From Cyclobacterium roseum (GTDB lineage Bacteria; Bacteroidota; Bacteroidia; Cytophagales; Cyclobacteriaceae), in NCBI RefSeq assembly GCF_010119225.1, contig NZ_WNKF01000024.1:1-64000 (forward strand): a stretch of DNA of 64,000 nt. Reading direction: 5' to 3'. The position numbers were made by a program, and so were the translations under genes. Positions 17,005-27,059 of this stretch are shown piece after piece (position 1 is the stretch's first letter; each line of letters starts with the position of its first letter). The notes beneath the pieces are model-generated. The model was not told where the DNA came from, ran no database searches, and saw only the letters and a list, made by a program, of their open reading frames with translations.

Positions 17005-18177
17005 ATGGATGAGAATCACGTAATGATCTTTGACACCACCCTTAGAGACGGAGAGCAGGTCCCGGGTTGCAAATTAAACACACCTCAAAAGATCGAAATT
17101 GCCCGCCAACTGGAAGCCCTCGGGGTAGATGTGATCGAGGCAGGATTTCCGATCTCCAGTCCCGGAGATTTTAAGTCGGTAGTAGAAATATCGAAACATG
17201 TGACCGAACCCATCGTTTGCGGACTTTCCCGAGGCGTGAAGAAAGACATTGAAACCGCTGCAGAAGCACTAAGATATGCCAAAAGACCCCGCATTCATAC
17301 AGGGATCGGCACCTCCGATTCGCATATCAAATACAAGTTCAAAAGTAACCGGGAGCGCATTCTGGAGTGGGGCGCTGAAGCGGTAGCCCATGCCAAAACA
17401 TTTGTGGAAGATGTGGAATTTTATGCGGAAGATGCTGGCCGGACAGATAATGAATACCTGGCCAGGGTATGTGAAGCGGTGATAAAAGCGGGTGCTACGG
17501 TATTGAACATTCCCGATACCACCGGCTACTGCCTGCCAGACGAGTACGGTGCAAAAATAAAATACCTGGTAGACAATGTAAGGGGCATCGAAAACGTGGT
17601 GATCTCCGCCCATTGCCACAATGATCTGGGACTGGCCACCGCCAATTCGATTGCGGCTGTCATGAATGGAGCCCGGCAAATAGAATGCACCATCAATGGC
17701 ATTGGAGAAAGAGCCGGTAACACCTCGTTAGAGGAAGTGACCATGATTATGAAACAACATCCCCGGCTAAACGTGCACAACCAGATACAATCCAAACTGT
17801 TGAACCCCATCAGCCGTTTGGTCGCCGAAAGGATGGGCATGCCGGTACAACCCAACAAAGCCATCGTGGGCATCAATGCCTTTGCCCATTCCTCCGGAAT
17901 TCACCAGGACGGTGTTATCAAAAATCGCGAGACCTACGAAATCATCGATCCCCTGGAAGTGGGAGTGACCGAATCCATGATCGTCCTGACTGCCCGATCC
18001 GGAAGGGCTGCCCTGGCCTATCGAGCGCATAAAATCGGCTATCAACTTACCAAACTTGAGCTGGATAAGGTTTACAAGGTATTTCTGGATCATGCGGATA
18101 TCAAAAAGGAAATCCTGGATGAGGATATTCACTCGATTATTGGAGAGGCAGGCGTCCAACAGCATCAGGAAGCCTGA
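17005..18177 (+). CDS. leuA: 2-isopropylmalate synthase
   Basis: Condenses acetyl-CoA with 3-methyl-2-oxobutanoate, the first committed step of leucine synthesis. From ATG 17005 it is 390 aa; a TTG frame extends to 16975 but is less likely. Family sequence begins at [13 protein letters not shown], with the HCHNDLG metal motif near residue 200 and [12 protein letters not shown]. The last ~100 residues are short, without the full LeuA allosteric domain of about 510-aa enzymes, so feedback control by leucine may differ. A homocitrate or citramalate synthase role cannot be excluded. No leuBCD nearby. Confidence 0.85.
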   Translation: MDENHVMIFDTTLRDGEQVPGCKLNTPQKIEIARQLEALGVDVIEAGFPISSPGDFKSVVEISKHVTEPIVCGLSRGVKKDIETAAEALRYAKRPRIHTGIGTSDSHIKYKFKSNRERILEWGAEAVAHAKTFVEDVEFYAEDAGRTDNEYLARVCEAVIKAGATVLNIPDTTGYCLPDEYGAKIKYLVDNVRGIENVVISAHCHNDLGLATANSIAAVMNGARQIECTINGIGERAGNTSLEEVTMIMKQHPRLNVHNQIQSKLLNPISRLVAERMGMPVQPNKAIVGINAFAHSSGIHQDGVIKNRETYEIIDPLEVGVTESMIVLTARSGRAALAYRAHKIGYQLTKLELDKVYKVFLDHADIKKEILDEDIHSIIGEAGVQQHQEA

Positions 18178-18189
18178 TTACTAAATTTT

Positions 18190-18219
18190 AAAAATGGGGA
18201 GCTTTCCCCATTTTTTTTA
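18190..18219 (+). terminator. Rho-independent terminator of leuA
   Basis: AAAATGGGGAGC-TTTCCCCATTTTTTTT: a GGGGA/TCCCC stem with a tight loop and a run of eight T, 14 nt after the leuA stop. The clearest terminator in this part of the window. Confidence 0.85.
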
Positions 18220-18382
18220 TTCTTACTTATCAGGACTCCCCTTTTTGGCGCAAGCCCTTCGGAAGAAAAAGCCTCTTGGTCGCTACTGCCATTCATTGCG
18301 TCCTGCCCCACCCTTAAAAAAACATTTGTTTCCACTGCTTTTATGCGTTAAATTATCCAACCGATTTTAACCCCGTACTTTC

Positions 18383-18493
18383 ATGAAATCGAGCATGACG
18401 ATATCGACATACAGCGGGATGATTATCAAGCATGCGAGATTCTCCCGATTTAATATCGGGACAGGCTATGCGACCATTAAGAAACAATTATAA
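18383..18493 (+). CDS. Putative 36-aa leader peptide (copy A)
   Basis: Begins MKSSMTISTYSGMII and continues KHARFSRFNIGTGYATIKKQL to TAA at 18491-18493, 10 nt before the amidohydrolase ATG. Related peptide sequence (GMII, ARFSRF, TGY) is found in the copy at 40029-39901. Whether it is translated is not known; the frame may simply reflect repeat copying. Confidence 0.35.
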   Translation: MKSSMTISTYSGMIIKHARFSRFNIGTGYATIKKQL

Positions 18494-18503
18494 ACAGATA
18501 AAA
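18383..18503 (+). repeat. Dispersed leader element, copy A
   Basis: About 120 bp shared, in opposite orientation, with two tandem units at 39813-40053. Common blocks are GAAATCGAGCATGACG, GGGATGATTAT, GAGATTCTCCCGATTTAA, ACAGGCTAT and CAATTATAAACA. Copy A also carries an inverted repeat TCCCGAT/ATCGGGA at 18443-18461. It ends directly before the amidohydrolase ATG (18504) and contains a 36-codon frame (18383-18493). Its origin is unknown. Confidence 0.85.
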
Positions 18504-19772
18504 ATGTGGAATAAGAAAAAACAACTTGGACTGAAGAACTACCTGACAGCCTTCCTGATGTTAGCTTGTACGCTCACCGCTACCGCTCAACAATACGACC
18601 TACTGATCAAAGGAGGTCATGTAATGGATCCCAAAAACGAAATCAACGAGGTCATGGACATTGCAATCACCGGCAATGAGGTGGCGCTAGTCGAAAAAAA
18701 CATTGCTGCCGACCTGGCAGGACAGGTGATTGATGCCTCCGGGCTCTTCGTGTGCCCCGGCTTGGTAGATATTCACACACATAATTTTTACGGATTGGAC
18801 CCCTATGGGCAATATAGCGGTGGATACAGTTCCATTCACCCCGACGGCTTTACCCTTCCCTATGGAGTGACCACCGTGGTGGATACCGGTGGGTCCGGCT
18901 GGCGAAATTTTGTTCAGTTTAAAGAGCAGGTGATCGACCGGGTGCGAACCCGCGTTCTGGCCATGTTAAACATCGTGGGTCATGGCATGAAAGGCTCGCC
19001 CTATGAGCAAAACCTCAACGACATGGACCCGAAAATGACGGCTTTGGTAGCCCGGCAATTTCCCGAACACATTGTGGGCGTAAAAGTGGCGCATTACTCC
19101 GGGCACCAATGGGAGCAAATCGACCGGCTGGTAGAAGCCGGAGAGCGGGCCCATATCCCGGTGATGGTAGATTTCGGAGGAGCCAACCCGCCTCTTTCCC
19201 TGGAAACCTTATTTATGGAAAAACTACGACCCGGCGATATCTATACCCATATTTTTGGCGGAGGGGGTTTTGGCAGGGAAGCCATTGTTGACAAGGGAGG
19301 CAACCTACGTCCATTTGTCAAAGCAGCCCAGGAACGGGGTATCGTGTATGACGTGGGACATGGAGGCTCTAGTTTTGCCTTCAAACATGCGATCCCGGCC
19401 ATGGAACAGGGACTTAAACCCAATGTTATCAGCACAGACAGCCACATGAGCAGCATCATGAGCGGAATGAAAAACATGAACAACGTCATGTCCAAGTTTT
19501 TGAACATGGGCATGAACCTGAACGAGGTGATCACCGCCTCCACCTGGACTCCGGCACAGGTAATTAACCGTCCCGACCTGGGGCACCTCACACCTGGCGC
19601 AGAAGCGGACATTGCCATCTTGAATATACGGGAAGGGACTTTTGGCTTTACCGAAAAAACCGGCGAAGGTAAAATGATGGGTAATCAGAAAATTGAAAAT
19701 GAACTTACCATTCTTGCAGGCAAAGTGGTTTGGGACCTGAATGGGCTCACTGCGCCACTCTGGAACGAATAG
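18504..19772 (+). CDS. Secreted amidohydrolase / deacetylase-family metallohydrolase
   Basis: About 422 aa from ATG 18504, where a signal peptide (NYLTAFLMLACTLTATAQ) sits at the N-terminus. Amidohydrolase fold with the metal-binding motif DIHTH near residue 95, plus HYSGHQ, HGGSSF and the final Asp in STDSHMSS. It is close to the amidohydrolase/deacetylase group related to dihydroorotase; the substrate is not clear. A metallophosphoesterase with its own signal sequence follows after 17 nt and may act in the same pathway. The start codon lies just behind the leader element. Confidence 0.82.
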   Translation: MWNKKKQLGLKNYLTAFLMLACTLTATAQQYDLLIKGGHVMDPKNEINEVMDIAITGNEVALVEKNIAADLAGQVIDASGLFVCPGLVDIHTHNFYGLDPYGQYSGGYSSIHPDGFTLPYGVTTVVDTGGSGWRNFVQFKEQVIDRVRTRVLAMLNIVGHGMKGSPYEQNLNDMDPKMTALVARQFPEHIVGVKVAHYSGHQWEQIDRLVEAGERAHIPVMVDFGGANPPLSLETLFMEKLRPGDIYTHIFGGGGFGREAIVDKGGNLRPFVKAAQERGIVYDVGHGGSSFAFKHAIPAMEQGLKPNVISTDSHMSSIMSGMKNMNNVMSKFLNMGMNLNEVITASTWTPAQVINRPDLGHLTPGAEADIAILNIREGTFGFTEKTGEGKMMGNQKIENELTILAGKVVWDLNGLTAPLWNE

Positions 19773-19789
19773 GCAAACCCAAGACAAAA

Positions 19790-20818
19790 ATGAAAAGGAG
19801 ACACTTCTTTCAAAAAGCAGGGGCCCTCTCGGCAGGTATCGCCCTGGGCGTTAATGATACCCTTCAGGCCTCTTCTCAAACCGCCGACTTCAAAACGCAA
19901 CCGTTTACCGTCGGCATTAATGATTACCACATCAATTACCACGTGCCCCAGCTGGATCAGCCGGTTTCCATCCTGCATGTGACGGACACCCACCTTTGGC
20001 GGGACGATGAGCGAGGCAAGCCTTACCGGCAATATAGCAAGCGGATGGCCGGAGCCTACAATGAAACGAAACATTTCCTCACCGGGGAGCCTACGAATCC
20101 GGAGGAGGCTTTTGAAGCCACGCTGGCCATAGCGAAAGAAGCAAAGGTGGATGTAATTACCCTAACTGGTGATCTCTTCAGCTTTCCTTCCGAAGCCGCT
20201 ATCGAATGGGCCCTGGAAAGGCTTGAAGCATTGGACATCCCTTATTTTTATTCGAGTGGAAACCATGACTGGCACTACGAAGGAATGGAGGGCAGTCTTC
20301 ACGAGCTACGGGAAACCTGGATCCGGAAGCGACTCCTGCCACTTTATAAAGGAAGAAACCCCCTCATGTATGCAGAAGAGGTCAAGGGAATCAATATGGT
20401 TAACATTGATAATAGCTACTATGAGATCCTACCCGAGCAACTGGAGTTTTACGAAGAGCAGGTTCGCAAAGGCTTACCCATGGTGCTGATGATGCACATT
20501 CCCTTGTATGCACCGGCTCGAAGCCTGGGGTATGGCTGCGGTCATCCCGATTACAATGCTGCTAACGACCGAAACTATGAATTGGAAAGACGACAGAGAT
20601 GGCCGGAAGAAGGACATAGCCAAACCACCATGGATTTCCATCAGGCAGTATTCGAAAGCCCTAATTTGTTAGGTGTTTTAGCAGGTCACATTCACAGGCA
20701 AACCGTGGATTGGGTGAAAGGTATCCCCCAGTTTCTGACACAACCCAATGCCGCCGGGGGATACCTGAAAGTAAATTTCCACCCTATGAACCGCCAGGGT
20801 CAGCTGAAATTCACTTAA
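19790..20818 (+). CDS. Exported metallophosphoesterase
   Basis: About 342 aa from ATG 19790 (the frame extends upstream to 19730, inside the previous gene). The N-terminus MKRRHFFQKAGALSAGIALG resembles a Tat-like or lipid-free export signal. Metallophosphatase motifs are complete: DTH in HVTDTHLW, GDLF, GNHDWH, MMHIPLY and AGHIH, giving a two-metal site. Probably periplasmic, on phosphodiester or phosphomonoester substrates. It shares the transcript with the amidohydrolase. Confidence 0.88.
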   Translation: MKRRHFFQKAGALSAGIALGVNDTLQASSQTADFKTQPFTVGINDYHINYHVPQLDQPVSILHVTDTHLWRDDERGKPYRQYSKRMAGAYNETKHFLTGEPTNPEEAFEATLAIAKEAKVDVITLTGDLFSFPSEAAIEWALERLEALDIPYFYSSGNHDWHYEGMEGSLHELRETWIRKRLLPLYKGRNPLMYAEEVKGINMVNIDNSYYEILPEQLEFYEEQVRKGLPMVLMMHIPLYAPARSLGYGCGHPDYNAANDRNYELERRQRWPEEGHSQTTMDFHQAVFESPNLLGVLAGHIHRQTVDWVKGIPQFLTQPNAAGGYLKVNFHPMNRQGQLKFT

Positions 20819-20833
20819 ACGATACCAGCTGGA

Positions 20834-21181
20834 TTAAAATTTTGATTGGATCTTTTCTTCGTCCAGCCCGGCCTGCATGCTACCATCTTCAAAAACCAGA
20901 ATGGGTCTTTTGATCATGCTGCTCTTTTCCTGTAATAAAGGGATGGCGGTAGCCTTGCTTTCAGCGGCAGATTTGGCCGCCTCATCTAGCTTGCGGAACG
21001 TTGTTCCCCGCTTATTAACCACCTGCTCCAATCCCAACGCATCAATAAATTTTCCGAGCAGATCGGCATCCGGCTTTTGCTTTTTGTAATCCACAAATTC
21101 ATAAGGTTTGCCCGCCTCCTCGAATAAGGCAAACGTCTTCTTCATGGTGTTGCAGTTCTTAATGCCGTAAATTTTAGTCAT
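20834..21181 (-). CDS. ArsC/Spx-family protein, YffB-like
   Basis: 115 aa thioredoxin-fold protein of the ArsC/Spx/YffB group. It has a single N-terminal cysteine in GIKNCNTMKK where arsenate reductases have their catalytic Cys, and KRGTTFRKL in the active-site helix region, then KRPILVFEDG near the end. The KN-C-NTMKK pattern is the YffB-like type rather than arsenate reductase, so arsenic resistance should not be assumed. Convergent with the metallophosphoesterase (15 nt between stops). Confidence 0.85.
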   Translation of the reverse strand: MTKIYGIKNCNTMKKTFALFEEAGKPYEFVDYKKQKPDADLLGKFIDALGLEQVVNKRGTTFRKLDEAAKSAAESKATAIPLLQEKSSMIKRPILVFEDGSMQAGLDEEKIQSKF

Positions 21182-21289
21182 AACAATTTGTTCTATTTAA
21201 CGTAAATTAACATGGTAATTTCCTGTTTTTGGAATATTTATTGCAATTTCAATACTTGAAACGATTTAATAATAATAAAAATTTGAATC

Positions 21290-21787
21290 ATGATTTATTC
21301 AAAAGTATCCAAAGTATCGGTTTTTTCCATACTGTTTTCCATTTGTCTTACATTCGGAACGTTGGCGCAACAACTTCCACAGGGCGCACAACAACAAGTC
21401 AACGATAATTTTTCCGATGAGGATTATGAAAAATTTGTTGCCATCAATCAAACACTTGCTCCCATGCAAGCTGAAGTGGAAGCCAAAATGGTGGGCATCC
21501 TGGAAGAAAAGGGAATGGAAGTTCCCCGATTCCAGGCTTTAATGCAAGCCCAACGACAGGGAAATATCATGGATGCCACCGATGACCCGGAAGAAATTTC
21601 TACCTTCAACGAAGCCGGACAGGAAATTATGAAAGTGCAGCAAGAAAGTCAGGAGGAACTCCAGAATCATATTACCGACAGCGGCATGGAAATACAGAAG
21701 TTTCAGGAAATATCCATAGCCTATAATCAAAGTCCCAAAGTGAAAGAGAAAGTAGATGCCTTGATGGCGGAACAAAATCCGGAATAA
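21290..21787 (+). CDS. Secreted DUF4168 family protein
   Basis: 165 aa. Signal peptide to about residue 26 (VFSILFSICLTFGTLAQ). The rest is mostly helical and acidic, with two related repeats: FSDEDYEKFVAINQTLAPMQ and the second around EISTFNEAGQEIMKVQQE, ending in the sequence KVKEKVDALM. DUF4168 is a family of unknown role. A strong terminator follows. Confidence 0.8.
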   Translation: MIYSKVSKVSVFSILFSICLTFGTLAQQLPQGAQQQVNDNFSDEDYEKFVAINQTLAPMQAEVEAKMVGILEEKGMEVPRFQALMQAQRQGNIMDATDDPEEISTFNEAGQEIMKVQQESQEELQNHITDSGMEIQKFQEISIAYNQSPKVKEKVDALMAEQNPE

Positions 21788-21804
21788 TAGTGAAACCAGT
21801 ATTA

Positions 21805-21836
21805 AAAGAGGAACGTAAAAGTTCCTCTTTTTTTTA
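21805..21836 (+). terminator. Rho-independent terminator
   Basis: AAGAGGAAC-GTAAAA-GTTCCTCTT followed by T8, 18 nt after the DUF4168 stop. Strong stem and U-tract. Confidence 0.85.
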
Positions 21837-21960
21837 GCTACATGTCTAGCTTTTCTGCAGCAGTGCATTTTTTCACCGGTCGCTTACCGTTCGTACGGCC
21901 GTTTTCACTTCCCCTCTCCTTTCTGTAGGTATTTTAGGCTAGTTTTTGCTACATTTAGCC

Positions 21961-24900
21961 ATGCTAAGATCATCCATTTCCTCCAAATTTCTACTATTCA
22001 CTTCGGTTGCTTTTCTGACCGGGTTCCTCTCTTGGGGACAGGAAGCCCGTATCAGCGAAGCATCCGTCAACTACAGCACTTATCCCTTTTCAGATCCAAG
22101 TCCGGTACCGTCCCTGGTGTACAAACCGGACATCTATCCCTATTTCCGGTTTGAAGGATACAGTGTGGACCCGGTAAAAAAAGATTGGAATCGGGTTATT
22201 CTGGAGAACGAGTACTTAAAAGTCACCATCATGCCTGAAATCGGAGGCCGGGTCTGGGGTGCTGTCGAAAAATCTACGGGAAAAGATTTTATTTACGAAA
22301 ACGAGGTCGTCAAATTTCGAAATATTGCCATGCGGGGTCCCTGGACCTCGGGTGGGATTGAATTCAATTTTGGCATCATCGGACATGCTCCCTCCACGGC
22401 CTCGCCGGTGGATTACATTACCTACGAAAACGAGGACGGCAGCCTGACCTGCGTGGTAGGAACCATGGACCTGCCTTCCCGCACCCAATGGCGGGTGAAG
22501 ATCAACCTGCCCAAAGACAAAGCCTATTTCGAAACGGAAGGGATCTGGTACAACCCCGAACCCTTGCGGCAACCCTACTACAACTGGATGACCGCAGCAG
22601 CCCATGTGGGCGAAGATCAGGAGTTTTTTTACCCCGGGCACATCGCGCTACAGCACAGTGGTGCCCTGATGGATTGGCCCGTTCAGGAAGGAAAAGATGT
22701 GAGCCTTTATGCCAACAATGCCTTTGGTTCCAGCAAATCCCACCACATGGCGGGTTCTTTTCAAAACCACTTTGGCGGGTATTTTCATGACCAGGGATAT
22801 GGTTTCGGGCATTTTTCGAGTTACGACGACATGCCCGGTAAAAAACTATGGCTCTGGGCGCTGTCCCGCTCCGGAGGGATTTGGGAGGACCTGCTGACCG
22901 ATGAAAACGGGCAATACATGGAATTTCAGGCCGGGAGGTTGCTCAACCAGTTTTCACCTTCCAGCCGACAACCCAGCCCTCTTACCAAGGCCGGTTTTGC
23001 ACCTTACACCATCGACCGATGGACGGATTATTGGTTTCCTGTCAAGCAGATTGGTGGTATCAGTGCCGTGAGCCAGTCCGGCGTTTTCCATATAAAAGAA
23101 GCCAACCAAACACTTTCCTTGTCCTTCAATCCGTTTGAAACCATTCAAGAAGACCTGCAGGTATTCATTAACGATAAACCGGCACAAACCATCACCCTTA
23201 ATGGGCAGCCCATGGATGTGATTAGCAAAGAATTGGCCCTGGAGGCTCCTCTGCAAAAACTGGAACTGGTTTTGGGAACCGAAAAGGTCTATTCCTGGGC
23301 AACCGAAGATCCGATGAAACTGAGCCGTTCTTTTGATAAAACCGAAGCGGAACCGCTTTCAACCGTCGAAGCCTTGTATTACAACGCCCGGCAGGATTAT
23401 TACAGTCGGGCCTATCCGGAAGCCCAGGCCAAATACGAAGAAATCCTCCGGCTGGAGCCCGGGCATCAGCAGGCCAACATCGATTATGCCGAGCTGCTCT
23501 TTCGTTTTGGCCGGTACGAGGAAGCATTGGAGCAAATTGCTCAGCCCCTGGCCACTGACTTCTTTGACCCCCAGGCCAATTTTGTGGCCGGAAGCATTTA
23601 CCGGGCTATGGACCAACCCATTGATGCCCTGGAGGCTTATGGTTGGGCTTCACGGTCCATGGAGTTCCGCTCTTCCGCCTACACCGCCATGGCGGAGATC
23701 CATCTGGCTGAATACAACCTGACAAAAGCCTCCGACTATGCCCGAAAAGCATTGGATTTTAATGCGCACAACCTCATGGCCTACCAGGTGCTGGCCGTCA
23801 AGCACCGGCTAGCCGGGGAAAAACAGTCTGCTGGGGAGGTATTGGAAAAGTTATGGGATATCGACCCCCTGAATCACTTTATCCGGTTCGAACAGTACCT
23901 GAACGACTCAAAGCCAGCGGCACTGGAAACCTTCCATTCCTTAATCAACAATGAATTTCCCTATCAGACCCACCTGGAACTGGCCGCTACCTATCTAAAA
24001 TATCACCGCAAATCAGAGGCCTTGCAGGTCCTGGAACAAAGCCAGGCACATGCCTTGGTAGACCTTTGGACGGCCTTTCTGGACGAGAACCAACAGGACT
24101 CGGGGCTGGATGCCCTGCTTGCCAAACCCATTGCCTTTGTCCTGCCTTATCGAAAGGAAACCTTGGAAATGTTGAACTGGGCCCGGCAGGAAAGGACTCA
24201 CTGGAAGCTGGATTATTACCTGGCGCTAAACCTAATGGCGTTTAACGAAACCGAAGAAGCAGCAAAACTATTGACCGAAATAGACGAAAAGGCCGATGAA
24301 GCGACTTTCTATCTAAACCGAGCCCTTTTGCTTGAGAAAAACGAAGGAAAAGACCCCCGGCCCGATCTTAAAAAAGCCTGGGAACGGGATCCTACCCAAT
24401 GGAGGCACTGGCAGCACCTGGCTCGATATCAGGCAGAAAACGGCAATGACCAGGATGCCCTGTCCCTATTAAGAGATGCCACCCGGAAGTTTTCGGGGAG
24501 CTATGTGCTGGAAATGGATTACATTCGGGTACTGAATAGCCTCGGCCAATACAAAAAAGCCATGGACCTACTCGACAAAATCAATGTGCTGCCCTATGAA
24601 GGGGCAGGAGAAGGCAGGGCACTCTTTGAAACGGTATACCTAAATGCGGCCCTGGAAGACATGCAAGGGAGACGCTGGAAATCTGCGCAAGCCAAGCTGG
24701 AAAAATCCCTGGAATGGCCCGAAAACTTGGGTGTAGGTAAGCCTTTCTCCACCAATGAAACCATGCAGGATTACTTGCTGGGACAGGTAGCGAAAGCCCA
24801 GAATCAGCAGGACTTGTTCCGCTCGCACATGCAGCAAGTGGTAGCCGCAACTGAAAACATGTCCCGCAATCGCTCCGAGCAACTGCTGGGGTTATTTGCC

Positions 24901-25095
24901 CTGGAAGCCCTGGGTGAAAGCGAGGAAGCTGCTGCGCTCTGGGAAGAAATCAAAAGTGAGGGGAATGAAGAAACGGTGAACTTTATTGGCCGGCTGTATC
25001 CTGGTGGCGACCAACCGATCGCATCCGAATCCGGCAATCGCCGGGAAGCGTTATTGGAAAAGATAGCTGGAATACGTAGGGATTTCAAGAAATGA
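21961..25095 (+). CDS. DUF5107 domain protein with TPR repeats
   Basis: About 1,044 aa from ATG 21961; an upstream TTG at 21946 is possible. A signal peptide (FLLFTSVAFLTGFLSWGQ) is followed by a DUF5107 beta-rich domain to about residue 350, with GGRVWGAVEKSTGKDF and FNFGIIGHAPS. A jelly-roll-like part precedes several TPR repeats from residue ~480 to the end (YPEAQAKYEEILRLEPG, RYEEALEQIAQPL, NQQDLFRSHMQQV). DUF5107 proteins occur in carbohydrate-related clusters, but no glycosidase is adjacent here. Confidence 0.85.
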   Translation: MLRSSISSKFLLFTSVAFLTGFLSWGQEARISEASVNYSTYPFSDPSPVPSLVYKPDIYPYFRFEGYSVDPVKKDWNRVILENEYLKVTIMPEIGGRVWGAVEKSTGKDFIYENEVVKFRNIAMRGPWTSGGIEFNFGIIGHAPSTASPVDYITYENEDGSLTCVVGTMDLPSRTQWRVKINLPKDKAYFETEGIWYNPEPLRQPYYNWMTAAAHVGEDQEFFYPGHIALQHSGALMDWPVQEGKDVSLYANNAFGSSKSHHMAGSFQNHFGGYFHDQGYGFGHFSSYDDMPGKKLWLWALSRSGGIWEDLLTDENGQYMEFQAGRLLNQFSPSSRQPSPLTKAGFAPYTIDRWTDYWFPVKQIGGISAVSQSGVFHIKEANQTLSLSFNPFETIQEDLQVFINDKPAQTITLNGQPMDVISKELALEAPLQKLELVLGTEKVYSWATEDPMKLSRSFDKTEAEPLSTVEALYYNARQDYYSRAYPEAQAKYEEILRLEPGHQQANIDYAELLFRFGRYEEALEQIAQPLATDFFDPQANFVAGSIYRAMDQPIDALEAYGWASRSMEFRSSAYTAMAEIHLAEYNLTKASDYARKALDFNAHNLMAYQVLAVKHRLAGEKQSAGEVLEKLWDIDPLNHFIRFEQYLNDSKPAALETFHSLINNEFPYQTHLELAATYLKYHRKSEALQVLEQSQAHALVDLWTAFLDENQQDSGLDALLAKPIAFVLPYRKETLEMLNWARQERTHWKLDYYLALNLMAFNETEEAAKLLTEIDEKADEATFYLNRALLLEKNEGKDPRPDLKKAWERDPTQWRHWQHLARYQAENGNDQDALSLLRDATRKFSGSYVLEMDYIRVLNSLGQYKKAMDLLDKINVLPYEGAGEGRALFETVYLNAALEDMQGRRWKSAQAKLEKSLEWPENLGVGKPFSTNETMQDYLLGQVAKAQNQQDLFRSHMQQVVAATENMSRNRSEQLLGLFALEALGESEEAAALWEEIKSEGNEETVNFIGRLYPGGDQPIASESGNRREALLEKIAGIRRDFKK

Positions 25096-25280
25096 GGTCA
25101 ACCGTACATCCTGAGAGGGAGATATTCCTGCCTTCTCGGGTCTCCTACTCCAAAAATTCCTACGGTTTAGAAGCCATTTTATGGGTGAGGGATTCCACTC
25201 CTACTCCCCGGATTTTCAAGAAATAGCAATCTATTAATCAACTCATCTATTTAGAAGTCGCTCTTCTTTAAATATATCAA

Positions 25281-25313
25281 TTTGAGCCTTTCGGTGGTTT
25301 TTGGTAGCTCAAA
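25281..25313. terminator. Hairpin between convergent genes, possible terminator
   Basis: TTTGAGC ... GCTCAAA, 7-bp stem with a 19-nt loop, between the DUF5107 gene (stop 25095) and the serine dehydratase gene (stop 25332). T runs on either side are short, so function is uncertain. Confidence 0.45.
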
Positions 25314-25331
25314 GATAAGCATGCGGGGAAT

Positions 25332-26771
25332 TTAGCAATCGGTATGCATTACTTGTAAAGCCAACCCTCCTTTGGAGGTCTCTTTATAACGGGAACTCAT
25401 GTCTTTTGTCGTTTCCCACATGGTGCTTACGACTTTGTCAAGTGAAATTTTAGCTTTTGAGGCATCGCTTTCGATGGCGATTTCAGCTGCATTGATGGCC
25501 TTAATGGCTCCCATCGCGTTGCGTTCGATGCAAGGAACCTGCACCAATCCAGCAACAGGATCACAGGTGAGGCCAAGATGGTGCTCCATCGCAATTTCGC
25601 TTGCCATAAGCACCTGAGCGGTGCTGCCCCCCATCAAAAAGCACAAGGCGCCGGCAGCCATCGCCGATGAAACGCCAATTTCTGCCTGGCAGCCGCCCAT
25701 AGCGGCGGATATGGTGGCCCCTTTTTTAAAAAGTGACCCAATCTCACCTGCTACCAACAAAAACTTCTTAATCTCCTCAAAACCTGCCTGGTGGTTTTCA
25801 ATGCATAAATAATACATCAATACAGCTGGCAAGGTACCGGAGCTACCGTTGGTTGGTGCGGTTACAACCCGGCCTAGTGATGCATTTACTTCGTTAACGG
25901 CAATAGCAAGGCAGCTTACCCATTGAAGAATTTGCCTGAATTGCACTTCGGTTGATCTGATAGTCTCCAGCCATTGTTCCTTGTTTTGGTAATGTTCAAC
26001 ATTTCCGGCCAGGAGTTTTTTGTTCATATTGGCAGCTCTTCGACTCACGTTTAATCCACCGGGTAACGTTCCACCTGTATGGCAGCCCAGGTACATGGAC
26101 TCCAACATTACATTCCAAACAGCTTTCAATGCCGCATCTATTTGCTGGTCTGACCTTAAGGATCGTTCGTTTGCTAAAACAATTTCAGCAATGTCTTTTT
26201 TTTCTTTTTCGCAATAATGTTGAAGTTCCGTTGCATATTGGATGGGAAAGGGTAACGGATTTAATTCCTGTAACTTTTGACCGTCCTCTTCTTGTCCTTC
26301 TTTTACCACAAATCCTCCGCCAATAGAGTAAAAAAAAGATTCATAACTGGTATTATCGTTCAAAATAGCTTTGTACATCATCCCATTGGGATGAAAATCT
26401 AAAAAGTGCTTATGGAAAACGATGTCCTTTTCGAAATGAAACGGCACCCTGATGGCCTTGTCCAGATGAAGTTCTGAATTTGCTTTAATAAAATCGATTT
26501 TTTCAGCTATCGTTAAAGTATTAATGGTAACCGGATCATGGCCACAAAGCCCTAAAACGGCAGCGATATCAGTAGCATGTCCTTTTCCCGTAAGCGAAAG
26601 TGAACCATATAGATGAATTTCTATCTTTTGTATTTTATCAATAATATGGTTTTGTTTTAACGCCTCAATCCACCCTTGCGATGCCCTCCAGGGACCTAAG
26701 GTATGTGAACTGGAAGGCCCCACTCCGATCTTGAGCATATCGAATATGCTGATAAATGCTGCTTTTTCCAT
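25332..26771 (-). CDS. sdaA: L-serine ammonia-lyase (iron-sulfur type)
   Basis: Deaminates L-serine to pyruvate using a 4Fe-4S cluster. I start at ATG 26771, from which the protein begins [26 protein letters not shown], the beta-domain signature. The single chain has both beta and alpha parts, 479 aa. Cluster and catalytic-region residues include [32 protein letters not shown] and [17 protein letters not shown] extension to 26801 exists. Confidence 0.94.
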   Translation of the reverse strand: MEKAAFISIFDMLKIGVGPSSSHTLGPWRASQGWIEALKQNHIIDKIQKIEIHLYGSLSLTGKGHATDIAAVLGLCGHDPVTINTLTIAEKIDFIKANSELHLDKAIRVPFHFEKDIVFHKHFLDFHPNGMMYKAILNDNTSYESFFYSIGGGFVVKEGQEEDGQKLQELNPLPFPIQYATELQHYCEKEKKDIAEIVLANERSLRSDQQIDAALKAVWNVMLESMYLGCHTGGTLPGGLNVSRRAANMNKKLLAGNVEHYQNKEQWLETIRSTEVQFRQILQWVSCLAIAVNEVNASLGRVVTAPTNGSSGTLPAVLMYYLCIENHQAGFEEIKKFLLVAGEIGSLFKKGATISAAMGGCQAEIGVSSAMAAGALCFLMGGSTAQVLMASEIAMEHHLGLTCDPVAGLVQVPCIERNAMGAIKAINAAEIAIESDASKAKISLDKVVSTMWETTKDMSSRYKETSKGGLALQVMHTDC

Positions 26772-27059
26772 TGAGAGCACTATTGATATTGAATAAGACA
26801 AATATGGGTGTTTTATTTAAAACAGGTTAACATTATCCTTTAATTCCGCAGTTCCATAGTGTAGGATTCGGCTTTCTGCCTTTCTTAGCTCAGTTAGCGT
26901 GCTGTCCATATACAATTAATAGGCCTCTTTTCCGCTGATTTCACCCACGGGCTTTACCTGTTCCAGGTCTGTATAACCCGCTAATAAATACCGCACTAAT
27001 GGGGAAAATGCCTCATTGGTATTTCGACACTCCCGTTGGCTGTCCTTGCCTACCACCTA

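Noticed and set aside
20834-21181. Arsenate reductase annotation
   Set aside because: The motif is the YffB/Spx type and no ars genes are near.
26880-26915. tRNA D-arm-like TAGCTCAGTTAGC
   Set aside because: No cloverleaf can be drawn around it; the acceptor and T-arm regions are absent.
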